Assembly (NCBI GenBank): GCA_964016885.1
Contig: OZ024742.1
Coordinates: 6,103,604 to 6,167,603 of the forward strand
Direction of reading: 5' to 3'
Source of the DNA: Eledone cirrhosa
Taxonomy: Eukaryota; Mollusca; Cephalopoda; Octopoda; Eledonidae
DNA length: 64,000 nucleotides
Positions 34,140 through 51,200 of this stretch are shown here, piece after piece. The notes below the pieces were generated by a model that saw only the letters and a list, made by a program, of their open reading frames with translations, did no database searches and was not told the origin of the DNA. A program made the position numbers and the translations under genes. Every line of letters starts with the position of its first letter. The first letter of the stretch is position 1.

Positions 34140-36000
34140 CAACAACAACAACTATCATAGCAACAACGCTGTAATAACAACACCAATGGCAACATCAACA
34201 ACAACAACTATCATAGCAACAACACTGTAATAACAACACCAATGGCAACAGCAACAACAACAACAACTATCATAGCAACAACGCTGTAATAACAACACCA
34301 ATGGCAACAGCAACAACAACAACAACTATCATAGCAACAACACTGTAATAACAACACCAATGGCAACAGCAACAACAACAACAACTATTATAGCAACAAC
34401 GCTGTAATAACAACACCAATGGCAACATCAACAACAACAACTATCATAGCAACAACACTGTAATAACAACACCAATGGCAACAACAACAACAACAACAAC
34501 TATCATAGCAACAACACTGTAATAACAACACCAATGGCAACATCAACAACAACAACTATCATAGCAACAACGCTGTAATAACAACAGCAATGGCAACATC
34601 AACAACAACAACTATCATAGCAACAACACTGTAATAACAACACCAATGGCAACATCAACAACAACAACTATCATAGCAACAACACTGTAATAACAACACC
34701 AATGGCAACAGCAACAACAACAACAACTATCATAGCAACAACGCTGTAATAACAACACCAATGGCAACATCAACAACAACAACTATCATAGCAACAACAC
34801 TGTAATAACAACACCAATGGCAACATCAACAACAACAACTATCATAGCAACAACGCTGTAATAACAACACCAATGGCAACAGCAACAACAACAACAACTA
34901 CTATCATAGCAACAACGCTGTAATAAGAACACCAATGGCAACATCAACAACAACAACTATCATAGCAACAACACTGTAATAACAACACCAATGGCAACAT
35001 CAACAACAACAACTATCATAGCAACAACGCTGTAATAACAACACCAATGGCAACAGCAACAACAACAACAACAACTATCATAGCAACAACGCTGTAATAA
35101 GAACACCAATGGCAACATCAACAACAACAACTATCATAGCAACAACGCTGTAATAACAACACCAATGGCAACAGCAACAACAACAACTATCATAGCAACA
35201 ACACTGTAATAACAACACCAATGGCAACATCAACAACAACAACTATCATAGCAACAACGCTGTAATAACAACACCAATGGCAACAGCAACAACAACAACA
35301 ACAACTATCATAGCAACAACGCTGTAATAAGAACACCAATGGCAACATCAACAACAACAACTATCATAGCAACAACGCTGTAATAACAACACCAATGGCA
35401 ACAGCAACAACAACAACAACTATCATAGCAACAACGCTGTAATAACAACACCAATGGCAACATCAACAACAACAACTATCATAGCAACAACGCTGTAATA
35501 ACAACACCAATGGCAACAGCAACAACAACAACAACTATCATAGCAACAACGCTGTAATAACAACACCAATGGCAACATCAACAACAACAACTATCATAGC
35601 AACAACGCTGTAATAACAACACCAATGGCAACAGCAACAACAACAACAACTATCATAGCAACAACGCTGTAATAACAACACCAATGGCAACATCAACAAC
35701 AACAACTATCATAGCAACAACACTGTAATAACAACACCAATGGCAACAGCAACAACAACAACAACTATCATAGCAACAACGCTGTAATAAGAACACCAAT
35801 GGCAACATCAACAACACCAACTATCATAGCAACAACGCTGTAATAACAACACCAATGGCAACAGCAACAACAACAACAACTACTATCATAGCAACAACGC
35901 TGTAATAACAACACCAATGGCAACATCAACAACAACAACTATCATAGCAACAACGCTGTAATAACAACACCAATGGCCACAGCAACAACAACAACAACTA
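34140..36000. repeat. 115-bp dimer zone
   Basis: 59-bp units containing cagcaac(aac)n alternate with 56-bp units containing catcaac, giving a higher-order period near 115 bp. The same dimer was measured exactly at 38,464 and 38,579 (38,460-38,920), and it recurs around 49.9-50.4 kb. Confidence 0.7.
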
Positions 36001-37858
36001 TCATAGCAACAACGATGTAATAACAACACCAATGGCAACAACAACAACAACTATCATAGCAACAACGCTGTAATAAAAACACCAATGGCAACAGCAACAA
36101 CAACAACTATCATAGCAACAACGCTGTAATAACAACACCAATGGCAACTGCAACAACAACAACAACTACTATCATAGCAACAACGCTGTAATAACAACAC
36201 CAATGGCAACATCAACAAGAACAACTATCATAGCAACAACGCTGTAATAACAACACCAATGGCAACAGCAACAACAACAACAACTATCATAGCAACAACG
36301 ATGTAATAACAACACCAATGGCAACAACAACAACAACTATCATAGCAACAACGCTGTAATAAAAACACCAATGGCAACAGCAACAACAACAACTATCATA
36401 GCAACAACGCTGTAATAACAACACCAATGGCCACAGCAACAACAACAACAACTATCATAGCAACAACGATGTAATAACAACACCAATGGCAACAACAACA
36501 ACAACTATCATAGCAACAACGCTGTAATAAAAACACCAATGGCAACAGCAACAACAACAACTATCATAGCAACAACGCTGTAATAACAACACCAATGGCA
36601 ACTGCAACAACAACAACAACTACTATCATAGCAACAACGCTGTAATAACAACACCAATGGCAACATCAACAAGAACAACTATCATAGCAACAACGCTGTA
36701 ATAACAACACCAATGGCAACAGCAACAACAACAACAACTATCATAGCAACAACGCTGTAATAACAACACCAATGGCAACATCAACAACAACAACTATCAT
36801 AGCAACAACGCTGTAATAACAACACCAATGGCAACAGCAACAACAACAACAACTACTATCATAGCAACAACGCTGTAATAACAACACCAATGGCAACAGC
36901 AACAACAACAACAACTACTATCATAGCAACAACGCTGTAATAACAACACCAATGGCAACAGCAACAACAACAACAACTATCATAGCAACAACGCTGTAAT
37001 AACAACACCAATGGCAACATCAACAACAACAACTATCATAGCAACAACGCTGTAATAACAACACCAATGGCAACAGCAACAACAACAACAACTACTATCA
37101 TAGCAACAACGCTGTAATAACAACACCAATGGCAACAGCAACAACAACAACAACAACTATCATAGCAACAACGCTGTAATAACAACACCAATGGCAACAG
37201 CAACAACAACAACAACTATCATAGCAACAACGATGTAATAACAACACCAATGGCAACAACAACAACAACTATCATAGCAACAACGCTGTAATAAAAACAC
37301 CAATGGCAACAGCAACAACAACAACTATCATAGCAACAACGCTGTAATAACAACACCAATGGCAACAGCAACAACAACAACAACTACTATCATAGCAACA
37401 ACGCTGTAATAACAACACCAATGGCAACATCAACAACAACAACTATCATAGCAACAACGCTGTAATAACAACACCAATGGCAACAGCAACAACAACAACA
37501 ACTACTATCATAGCAACAACGCTGTAATAACAACAGCAATGGCAACATCAACAACAACAACTATCATGGCAACAACGCTGTAATAACAACACCAATGGCA
37601 ACGGCAACACCAACAACTACTCTCATAGCAACAACGCTGTAATAACAACATCAATGGCAACAGCAACAACAACAACTATCATAGCAACAACGCTGTAATA
37701 ACAACACCAATGGCAACATCAACAACAACAACTATCATAGCAACAACGCTGTAATAACAACACGAATGGCAACATCAACAACAACAACTATCATAGCAAC
37801 AACGCTGTAATAAAAACACCAATGGCAACAGCAACAACAACAACTATCATAGCAACAA

Positions 37859-40800
37859 CGCCGTAATAACAACACCAATGGCAACAACAACAACAACTAT
37901 CATTAGAACAACGCTGTAATAACAACATCAATGGCAACATCAACAACAACAACTATCATAGCAACAACGCTTTAATAACAACACCAATGGCAATATCAAC
38001 AACCACAACTACCATAGCAACAACGCTGTAATAACAACACCAATGGCAACAGCAACAACAACAACTATCATAGCAACAACGCTGTAATAACAACACCAAT
38101 GGCAACATCAACAACAACAACAACAACAACTATCATAGCAACAACGCTGTAATAACAACACCAATGGCAACAGCAACAACAACAACAACAATTATCATAA
38201 CAACAACGCTGTAATAACACAGCAATGGCAACATCAACAACAACAACTATCATAGCAACAACGCTGTAATAACAACACCAATGGCAACAGCAACAACAAC
38301 AACAACTATCATAGCAACAACGCTGTAATAACAACACCAATGGCAACATCAACAACACCACAATCATAGCAACAACGCTGTAATAACAACACCAATGGCA
38401 ACAGCAACAACAACAACAACTACTATCATAGCAACAACGCTGTAATAACAACACCAATGGCAACATCAACAACAACAACTATCATAGCAACAACGCTGTA
38501 ATAACAACACCAATGGCAACAGCAACAACAACAACAACTATCATAGCAACAACGCTGTAATAACAACACCAATGGCAACATCAACAACAACAACTATCAT
38601 AGCAACAACGCTGTAATAACAACACCAATGGCAACAGCAACAACAACAACAACTATCATAGCAACAACGCTGTAATAACAACACCAATGGCAACATCAAC
38701 AACAACAACTATCATAGCAACAACGCTGTAATAACAACACCAATGGCAACAGCAACAACAACAACAACTATCATAGCAACAACGCTGTAATAACAACACC
38801 AATGGCAACATCAACAACAACAACTATCATAGCAACAACGCTGTAATAACAACACCAATGGCAACAGCAACAACAACAACAACTATCATAGCAACAACGC
38901 TGTAATAACAACACCAATGGCAACAGCAACAACAACAACAACTACTATCATAGCAACAACGCTGTAATAACAACACCAATGGCAACATCAACAACAACAA
39001 CAACTACTATCATAGCAACAACGCTGTAATAAGAACACCAATGGCAACAGCAACAGCAACTATCATAGCAACAACGTTGTAAATATAACACCAATGGCAA
39101 CAGCAACAACAACAACTATCATAGCAACAACGCTGTAATAACAACACAAATGGCAACAGCAACAACCACAACAACTCTCATAGCAACAGCGCTGTAATAA
39201 CGACAGCAATGGCAACATCAACAACAACAACTATCATAGCAACAACGCTGTAATAAGAACACCAATGGCAACAGCAACAGCAACTATCATAGCAACAACG
39301 TTGTAATTATAACACCAATGGCAACAGCAACAACAACAACTATCATAGCAACAACGCTGTAATAACAACACAAATGGCAACAGCAACAACAACAACAACA
39401 ACAACTACCATAGCAACAACGCTTTAATAACAACACCAATGGCAACATCAACAACAACAACTATCATAGAAACAACGCTGTAATAACAACACCATTGGCA
39501 ACAGCAACAACAACAACAACTATCATAGCAACAACGCTGTAATAACAACACCAATGGCAACATCAACCACGACAACAACAACAACTACCATAGCAACAAC
39601 GCTGTAATAACAACACCAATGGCAACAGCAACAACAACAACTACCATAGCAACAACACTGTAATAACAACACCATTGGCAACAGCAACAACAACAACTAT
39701 CATAGCAACAACGCTGTAATAACAACAACAATGGCAACATCAACAACAACAACAACAACAACTATCATAGCAACAACGCTGTAATAACACAGCAATGGCA
39801 ACATCAACAACAACAACTATCATAGCAACAACGCTCTAATAACAACACCAATGGCAACAGCAACAACAACAACAACTATCATAGCAACAACGCTGTAATA
39901 ACAACACCAATGGCAACAGCAACAACAACAACTATCATAGCAACAACGCTGTAATAACAACACCAATGGCAACATCAACAACAACAACAACAACTATCAT
40001 AGCAACAACGCTGTAATAACAACACCATTGGCAACAGCAACAACAACAACAACTATCATAGCAACACCGCTGTAATAACAGCACCAATGGCAACAGCAAC
40101 AACAACAACAACAACTATCATAACAACAACGCTGTAATAACACAGCAATGGCAACATCAACAAAAACAACAATCATAGCAACAACGCTGAAATAACAACA
40201 CCAATGGCAACAGCAACAACAACAACTACTATCATAGCAACAACGCTGTAATAACAACACCAATGGCAACATCAACAACAACAACTATCATAGCAACAAC
40301 GCTGTAATAACAATACCAATGACAACAACTATCATAGCAACAACGCTGTGATAACAACAGCAATGGCAACAGTAACAACAACAACAACTATCATAGCAAC
40401 AACGCTGTAATAAAAACACCAATGGCAACAGCAACAACAACAACTATCATAGCAACAACGCTGTAATAACAACAGCAATGGCAACATCAACAACAACTAT
40501 CATTACAACAACGTTGTAATAACAACACCATTGGCAACAGCAACAACAACAACAACTATCATAGCAACAACGCTGTAATAATAACACCAATGCCAACAAC
40601 AACAACAACAACTATCAGAGCAACCACGCTGTAATAACAACAGCAATGGCAACAGCAACAACAACAACTATCATAGCAACAACGCTGTAATAACAACACC
40701 AATGGCAACAACAACAACAACTATCATAGCAACCACGCTGTAATAACAACAGCAATGGCAACAGCAACAACAACGACTATCATAGCAACAACGCTGTAAT

Positions 40801-41400
40801 AACAACAGCAATTGCAACAGCAACAACAACAACTATCATAGCAACAACGCTGTAATAACAACACCAATGGCAACAGCAACAACAACAACTATCATAGCAA
40901 CAACGCTGTAATAACAACACCAATGGCAACAGCAACAACAACAACTATCATAGCAACAACGCTGTAATAACAACACCAATGGCAACAGCAACAACAACAA
41001 CTATCATAGCAACAACGCTGTAATAACAACACCAATGGCAACATCAACAACAACAACAACAACAACTACTATCATAGCAACAACGCTGTAATAACAACAC
41101 CAATGGCAACAGCAACAACAACAACAACTACTATCATAGCAACAACGCTGTAATAACAACAGCAATGGCAACAGCAACAACAACAACTATCATAGCAACA
41201 ACGCTGTAATAACAACACCAATGGCAACATCAACAACAACAACAACAACAACAACTATCATAGCAACAACGCTGTAATAACAGAGCAATGGCAACATCAA
41301 CGACAACAACTATCATAGCAACAACGCTGTAATAACAACACCATTAGCAACAGCAACAACAACAACAACTATCATAGCAACAACGCTGTAATAACAACAC
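37859..41400. repeat. Array block repeated about 15.3-15.6 kb downstream
   Basis: Landmarks: cgccgtaataac at 37,859 and 53,195; catcaaccacgacaac at about 39,567 and 55,117; the ctgaaataac unit at 40,187 and 55,737; caataccaatgacaac at 40,311 and 55,861 (offset 15,550). Related versions of the block also lie at 43.4-46.5 kb and 58.2-61.2 kb. Confidence 0.75.
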
Positions 41401-43399
41401 CATTGGCAACAGCAACAACAACAACAACTATCATAGCAACAACGCTGTAATAACAACACCAATGGCAACATCAACAACAACAACTATCATAGCAACAACA
41501 CTGTAATAACAACACCAATGGCAACAGCAACAACAACAACAACTATCATAGCAACAACGCTGTAATAACAACACCAATGGCAACATCAACAACAACAACT
41601 ATCATAGCAACAACACTGTAATCACAACACCAATGGCAACAGCAACAACAACAACAACTATCATAGCAACAACGCTGTAATAAGAACACCAATGGCAACA
41701 TCAACAACAACAACTATCATAGCAACAACGCTGTAATAACAACACCAATGGCAACAGCAACAACAACAACAACTACTATCATAGCAACAACGCTGTAATA
41801 ACAACACCAATGGCAACATCAACAACAACAACTATCATAGCAACAACGCTGTAATAACAACACCAATGGCAACAGCAACAACAACAACAACTATCATAGC
41901 AACAACGCTGTAATAACAACACCAATGGCAACAGCAACATCAACAACAACAACTATCATAGCAACAACGCTGTAATAACAACACCAATGGCAACAGCAAC
42001 AACAACAACAACTACTATCATAGCAACAACGCTGTAATAACAACACCAATGGCAACATCAACAACAACAACTATCATAGCAACAACGCTGTAATAACAAC
42101 ACCAATTGCAACAGCAACAACAACAACAACTATCATAGCAACAACGATGTAATAACAACACCAATGGCAACAACAACAACAACTATCATAGCAACAACGC
42201 TGTAATAACAACACCAATGGCAACAGCAACAACAACAACAACTACTATAATAGCAACAACGCTGTAATAACAACAGCAATGGCAACATCAAAAACAACTA
42301 TCATAGCAACAACGCTGTAATAACAACACCAATGGCAACAGCAACAACAACAACAACTACTATCATAGCAACAACGCTGTAATAACAACACCAATGACAA
42401 CATCAACAAGAACAACTATCATAGCAACAACGCTGTAATAACAACACCAATGGCAACAGCAACAACAACAACAACTATCATAGCAACAACGATGTAATAA
42501 CAACACCAATGGCAACAACAACAACAACTATCATAGCAACAACGCTGTAATAAAAACACCAATGGCAACAGCAACAACAACAACTATCATAGCAACAACG
42601 CTGTAATAACAATACCAATGGCAACAGCAACAACAACAACAACTACTATCATAGCAACAACGCTGTAATAACAACACCAATGGCAACATCATCAACAACA
42701 ACTATCATAGCAACAACGCTGTAATAACAACACCAATGGCAACAGCAACAACAACAACAACTACTATCATAGCAACAACGCTGTAATAATAACAGCAATG
42801 GCAACATCAACAACAACAACTATCATAGCAACAACGCTGTAATAACAACACCAATGGCAGCAGCAACAACAACAACTATCACAGCAACAACGCTGTAATA
42901 ACAACATCAATGGCAACAGCAACAACAACAACTATCATAGCAACAACGCTGTAATAACAACACCAATGGCAACATCAACCACAACAACTATCATAGCAAC
43001 AACGCTGTAATAAAAACACCAATGGCAACAGCAACAACAACAACTATCATAGCAACAACGCTGTAATAACAACACCAATGGCAACAGCAACAACAACAAC
43101 AACTACTATCATAGCAACAACGCTGTAATAACAACAGCAATGGCAACATCAACAACAACAACTATCATAGCAACAACGCTGTAATAACAACACCAATGGC
43201 AACGGCAACAACAACAACAACTCTCATAGCAACAACGCTGTAATAACAACATCAATGGCAACAGCAACAACAACAACTATCATAGCAACAACGCTGTAAT
43301 AACAACACCAATGGCAACATCAACAACAACAACTATCATAGCAACAACGCTGTAATAACAACACGAATGGCAACATCAACAACAACAACTATCATAGCA

Positions 43400-46300
43400 A
43401 CAACGCTGTAATAAAAACACCAATGGCAACAGCAACAACAACAACTATCATAGCAACAACGCCGTAATAACAACACCAATGGCAACAACAACAACAACTA
43501 TCATTACAACAACGCTGTAATAACAACATCAATGGCAACATCAACAACAACAACTATCATAGCAACAACGCTTTAATAACAACACCAATGGCAATATCAA
43601 CAACAACAACTACCATAGCAACAACGCTGTAATAACAACACCAATGGCAACAGCAACAACAACAACTATCATAGCAACAACGCTGTAATAACAACACCAA
43701 TGGCAACATCAACAACAACAACAAAAACAACTATCATAGCAACAACGCTGTAATAACAACACCAATGGCAACATCAACAACAACAACAACAACAACAACT
43801 ATCATAGCAACAACGCTGTAATAACAACACCAATGGCAACATCAACAACAACAACAACAACAACTATCATAGCAACAACGCTGTAATAACAACACCAATG
43901 GCAACATCAACAACAACAACAACAACAACTATCATAGCAACAACGCTGTAATAACAACACCAATGGCAACATCAACAACAACAACAACAACAACTATCAT
44001 AGCAACAACGCTTTAATAACAACACCAATGGCAACATCAACAACAACAACAACTATCATAGCAACAACGCTCTAATAACAACACCAATGGCAACAGCAAC
44101 AACAACAACAACTATCATAGCAACGACGCTGTAATAACAACACCAATGGCAACAGCAACAACAACAACTACCATAGCAACAACGCTGTAATAACAACACC
44201 AATGGCAACAGCAACAACAACAACTATCATAGCAACAACGCTGTAATAACAACACCAATGGCAACAGCAACAACAACAACAACAATTATCATAACAACAA
44301 CGCTGTAATAACACAGCAATGGCAACATCAACAACAACAACTATCATAGCAACAACGCTGTAATAACAACACCAATGGCAACAGCAACAACAACAACAAC
44401 TATCATAGCAACAACGCTGTAATAACAACACCAATGGCAACATCAACAACAACAACAATCATAGCAACAACGCTGTAATAACAACACCAATGGCAACAGC
44501 AACAACAACAACAACTACTATCATAGCAACAACGCTGTAATAACAACACCAATGGCAACAGCAACAACAACAACAACTACTATCATAGCCACAACGCTGT
44601 AATAACAACACCAATGGCAACAGCAACAACAACAACAACTATCATAGCAACAACGCTGTAATAACAACACCAATGGCAACATCAACAACAACAACTATCA
44701 TAGCAACAACGCTGTAATAACAACACCAATGGCAACAGCAACAACAACAACAACTATCATAGCAACAACGCTGTAATAACAACACCAATGGCAACAGCAA
44801 CAACAACAACAACTACTATCATAGCAACAACGCTGTAATAACAACACCAATGGCAACAGCAACAACAACAACAACTACTATCATAGCAACAACGCTGTAA
44901 TAAGAACACCAATGGCAACAGCAACAGCAACTATCATAGCAACAACGTTGTAATTATAACACCAATGGCAACAGCAACAACAACAACTATCATAGCAACA
45001 ACGCTGTAATAACAACACAAATGGCAACAGCAACAACCACAACAACTCTCATAGCAACAACGCTGTAATAACGACAGCAATGGCAACATCAACAACAACA
45101 ACTATCATAGCAACAACGCTGTAATAAGAACACCAATGGCAACAGCAACAGCAACTATCATAGCAACAACGTTGTAATTATAACACCAATGGCAACAGCA
45201 ACAACAACAACTATCATAGCAACAACGCTGTAATAACAACACAAATGGCAACAGCAACAACAACAACAACAACAACTACCATAGCAACAACGCTTTAATA
45301 ACAACACCAATGGCAACATCAACAACAACAACTATCATAGAAACAACGCTGTAATAACAACACCATTGGCAACAGCAACAACAACAACAACTATCATAGC
45401 AACAACGCTGTAATAACAACACCAATGGCAACATCAACCACGACAACAACAACAACTACCATAGCAACAACGCTGTAATAACAACACCAATGGCAACAGC
45501 AACAACAACAACTACCATAGCAACAACACTGTAATAACAACACCATTGGCAACAGCAACAACAACAACTATCATAGCAACAACGCTGTAATAACAACAAC
45601 AATGGCAACATCAACAACAACAACAACAACAACTATCATAGCAACAACGCTGTAATAACACAGCAATGGCAACATCAACAACAACAACTATCATAGCAAC
45701 AACGCTCTAATAACAACACCAATGGCAACAGCAACAACAACAACAACTATCATAGCAACAACGCTGTAATAACAACACCAATGGCAACAGCAACAACAAC
45801 AACTATCATAGCAACAACGCTGTAATAAAAACACCAATGGCAACATCAACAACAACAACAACAACTATCATAGCAACAACGCTGTAATAACAACACCATT
45901 GGCAACAGCAACAACAACAACAACTATCATAGCAACACCGCTGTAATAACAGCACAAATGGCAACAGCAACAACAACAACAACAACTATCATAACAACAA
46001 CGCTGTAATAACACAGCAATGGCAACATCAACAAAAACAACAATCATAGCAACAACGCTGAAATAACAACACCAATGGCAACAGCAACAACAACAACTAC
46101 TATCATAGCAACAACGCTGTAATAACAACACCAATGGCAACATCAACAACAACAACTATCATAGCAACAACGCTGTGATAACAACACCAATGGCAACAGT
46201 AACAACAACAACAACTATCATAGCAACAACGCTGTAATAAAAACACCAATGGCAACAGCAACAACAACAACTATCATAGCAACAACGCTGTAATAACAAC

Positions 46301-48290
46301 AGCAATGGCAACATCAACAACAACTATCATTACAACAACGTTGTAATAACAACACCATTGGCAACAGCAACAACAACAACAACTATCATAGCAACAACGC
46401 TGTAATAATAACACCAATGCCAACAACAACAACAACAACTATCAGAGCAACCACGCTGTAATAACAACAGCAATGGCAACAGCAACAACAACGACTATCA
46501 TAGCAACAACGCTGTAATAACAACAGCAATGGCAACAGCAACAACAACAACTATCATAGCAACAACGCTGTAATAACAACACCAATGGCAACATCAACAA
46601 CAACAACTATCATAGCAACAACGCTGTAATAACAACACCAATGGCAACAGCAACAACAACAACTATCATAGCAACAACGCTGTAATAACAACACCAATGG
46701 CAACAGCAACAACAACAACTATCATAGCAACAACGCTGTAATAACAACACCAATGGCAACAACAACAACAACTATCATAGCAACCACGCTGTAATAACAA
46801 CAGCAATGGCAACAGCAACAACAACGACTATCATAGCAACAACGCTGTAATAACAACAGCAACAACAACAACTATCATAGCAACAACGCTGTAATAACAA
46901 CACCAATGGCAACAGCAACAACAACAACTATCATTGCAACAACGCTGTAATAACAAAACCAATGGCAACAGCAACAACAGCAACTATCATAGCAACAACG
47001 CTGTAATAACAACAGCAATGGCAACAGCAACAACAACAACTATCATAGCAACAACGCTGTAATAACAAAACCAATGGCAACAGCAACAACAGCAACTATC
47101 ATAGCAACAACGCTGTAATAACAACAGCAATGGCAACAGCAACAACAACAACTTTCATAGCAACAACGCTGTAATAACAACACCAATGGCAACAGCAACA
47201 ACAACAACTATCATAGCAACAACGCTGTAATAACAACACCAATGGCAACAGCAACAACAACAACAACTATCATAGCAACAACGCTGTAATATCAACACCA
47301 GTGGCAACAGCAACAACAACAACTATCATAGCAACAACGCTGTAATAACAACACCAAAGGCAACAGCAACAGCAACAACAACAACTATCATAGCAACAAC
47401 GCTGTAATAAGAACACCAATGGCAAAAGCAACGGCAACTATCATAGCAACAACGTTGTAATTATAACACCAATGTCAACAGCAACAACAACAACTATCAT
47501 AGCAACAACGCTGTAATAACAACACAAATGGCAACAGCAACAACAACAACAACTCTCACCACAACAACGCTGTAATAATGACAGCAATGGCAACATCAAC
47601 AACAACAACTATCATAGCAACAACGCTGTAATAACAACACCAATGGCAACAACAACAACTATCATAGCAACAACGTTGTAATAACAACACCATTGGCAAC
47701 AGCAACAACAACAAAAACTATGATAGCAACAACGCTGTAATAACAACACCAATGGCAACATCAACAACCACAACTATCATAGCAACAACGCTGTAATAAC
47801 AACACCAATGGCAACAGCAACAGCAACAACTATCATAGCATCAACGCTGTAATAACAACACAAATGGCAACAGCAACAACAACAACTATCATAGCAACAA
47901 CGATGTAATAACAACACCAATGGCAACAGCAACAACAACAACTATCATAGCAACAACGCTGTAATAACAACAGCAATGGCAACAACAACAACAACAACTA
48001 TCATAGCAACAACGCTGTAATAACAACACTAATGTCAACAGTAACAACAACAACTATGATAGCAACAACGCTGAAATAAAAACACCAATGGCAACAGCAA
48101 CAACAACACGTATCATAGCAACAACGCTGTAATAACAATACCAATGGCAACATCAACAACAACAACTATCATAGCAACAACGCTGTAATAACAACACCAA
48201 TGGCAACAGCAACAACAACAACTATCATAGCAACAACGCTGTAATAACAACACCAATGGCAACAGCAACAACAACAACTATCATAGCAAC
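43400..48290. repeat. 4.9-kb array block, copy 1
   Basis: Landmarks match copy 2 (58,130-63,020) at an almost constant offset: cgccgtaat 43,460 and 58,190 (14,730), ccaaaggcaacagc 47,354 and 62,081 (14,727), ctgaaataaaaacacc 48,071 and 62,798 (14,727). Order and rare variants agree over about 85 units, so the duplication is recent or recently converted. Confidence 0.8.
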
Positions 48291-51200
48291 AACGCTGTAA
48301 TAACAGAGCAATGGCAACATCAACGACAACAACTATCATAGCAACAACGCTGTAATAACAACACCAATGGCAACAGCAACAACAACAACAACTATCATAG
48401 CAACAACGCTGTAATAACAACACCATTAGCAACAGCAACAACAACAACAACTATCATAGCAACAACGCTGTAATAACAACACCAATGGCAACATCAACAA
48501 CAACAACTATCATAGCAACAACACTGTAATAACAACACCAATGGCAACAGCAACAACAACAACAACTATCATAGCAACAACGCTGTAATAACAACACCAA
48601 TGGCAACATCAACAACAACAACTATCATAGCAACAACACTGTAATAACAACACCAATGGCAACAGCAACAACAACAACAACTATCATAGCAACAACACTG
48701 TAATAACAACACCAATGGCAACAGCAACAACAACAACAACTATTATAGCAACAACGCTGTAATAACAACACCAATGGCAACATCAACAACAACAACTATC
48801 ATAGCAACAACGCTGTAATAACAACACCAATGGCAACAACAACAACAACAACAACTATCATAGCAACAACACTGTAATAACAACACCAATGGCAACAACA
48901 ACAACAACAACAACTATCATAGCAACAACACTGTAATAACAACACCAATGGCAACATCAACAACAACAACTATCATAGCAACAACGCTGTAATAACAACA
49001 GCAATGGCAACATCAACAACAACAACTATCATAGCAACAACACTGTAATAACAACACCAATGGCAACATCAACAACAACAACTATCATAGCAACAACACT
49101 GTAATAACAACACCAATGGCAACATCAACAACAACAACTATCATAGCAACAACGCTGTAATAACAACACCAATGGCAACAGCAACAACAACAACAACTAT
49201 CATAGCAACAACACTGTAATAACAACACCAATGGCAACAGCAACAACAACAACAACTATTATAGCAACAACGCTGTAATAACAACAGCAATGGCAACATC
49301 AACAACAACAACTATCATAGCAACAACACTGTAATAACAACACCAATGGCAACATCAACAACAACAACTATCATAGCAACAACACTGTAATAACAACACC
49401 AATGGCAACATCAACAACAACAACTATCATAGCAACAACGCTGTAATAACAACACCAATGGCAACAGCAACAACAACAACAACTATCATAGCAACAACGC
49501 TGTAATAACAACAGCAATGGCAACATCAACAACAACAACTATCATAGCAACAACACTGTAATAACAACACCAATGGCAACATCAACAACAACAACTATCA
49601 TAGCAACAACGCTGTAATAACAACACCAATGGCAACAGCAACAACAACAACAACTATTATAGCAACAACGCTGTAATAACAACAGCAATGGCAACATCAA
49701 CAACAACAACTATCATAGCAACAACACTGTAATATCAACACCAATGGCAACATCAACAACAACAACTATCATAGCAACAACACTGTAATAACAACACCAA
49801 TGGCAACAACAACAACAACAACAACTATCATAGCAACAACGCTGTAATAAGAACACCAATGGCAACATCAACAACAACAACTATCATAGCAACAACGCTG
49901 TAATAACAACACCAATGGCAACAGCAACAACAACAACAACTACTATCATAGCAACAACGCTGTAATAACAACACCAATGGCAACATCAACAACAACAACT
50001 ATCATAGCAACAACGCTGTAATAACAACACCAATGGCAACAGCAACAACAACAACAACTATCATAGCAACAACGCTGTAATAACAACACCAATGGCAACA
50101 TCAACAACAACAACTATCATAGCAACAACGCTGTAATAACAACACCAATGGCAACAGCAACAACAACAACAACTACTATCATAGCAACAACGCTGTAATA
50201 ACAACACCAATGGCAACATCAACAACAACAACTATCATAGCAACAACGCTGTAATAACAACACCAATGGCAACAGCAACAACAACAACAACTATCATAGC
50301 AACAACGCTGTAATAACAACACCAATGGCAACATCAACAACACCAACTATCATAGCAACAACGCTGTAATAACAACACCAATGGCAACAGCAACAACAAC
50401 AACAACTACTATCATAGCAACAACGCTGTAATAACAACACCAATGGCAACATCAACAACAACAACTATCATAGCAACAACGCTGTAATAACAACACCAAT
50501 GGCCACAGCAACAACAACAACAACTATCATAGCAACAACGATGTAATAACAACACCAATGGCAACAACAACAACAACTATCATAGCAACAACGCTGTAAT
50601 AAAAACACCAATGGCAACAGCAACAACAACAACTATCATAGCAACAACGCTGTAATAACAACACCAATGGCAACTGCAACAACAACAACAACTACTATCA
50701 TAGCAACAACGCTGTAATAACAACACCAATGGCAACATCAACAAGAACAACTATCATAGCAACAACGCTGTAATAACAACACCAATGGCAACAGCAACAA
50801 CAACAACAACTATCATAGCAACAACGATGTAATAACAACACCAATGGCAACAACAACAACAACTATCATAGCAACAACGCTGTAATAAAAACACCAATGG
50901 CAACAGCAACAACAACAACTATCATAGCAACAACGCTGTAATAACAACACCAATGGCAACAGCAACAACAACAACAACTACTATCATAGCAACAACGCTG
51001 TAATAACAACACCAATGGCAACATCAACAACAACAACTATCATAGCAACAACGCTGTAATAACAACACCAATGGCAACAGCAACAACAACAACAACTACT
51101 ATCATAGCAACAACGCTGTAATAACAACAGCAATGGCAACAGCAACAACAACAACTATCATAGCAACAACGCTGTAATAACAACACCAATGGCAACATCA

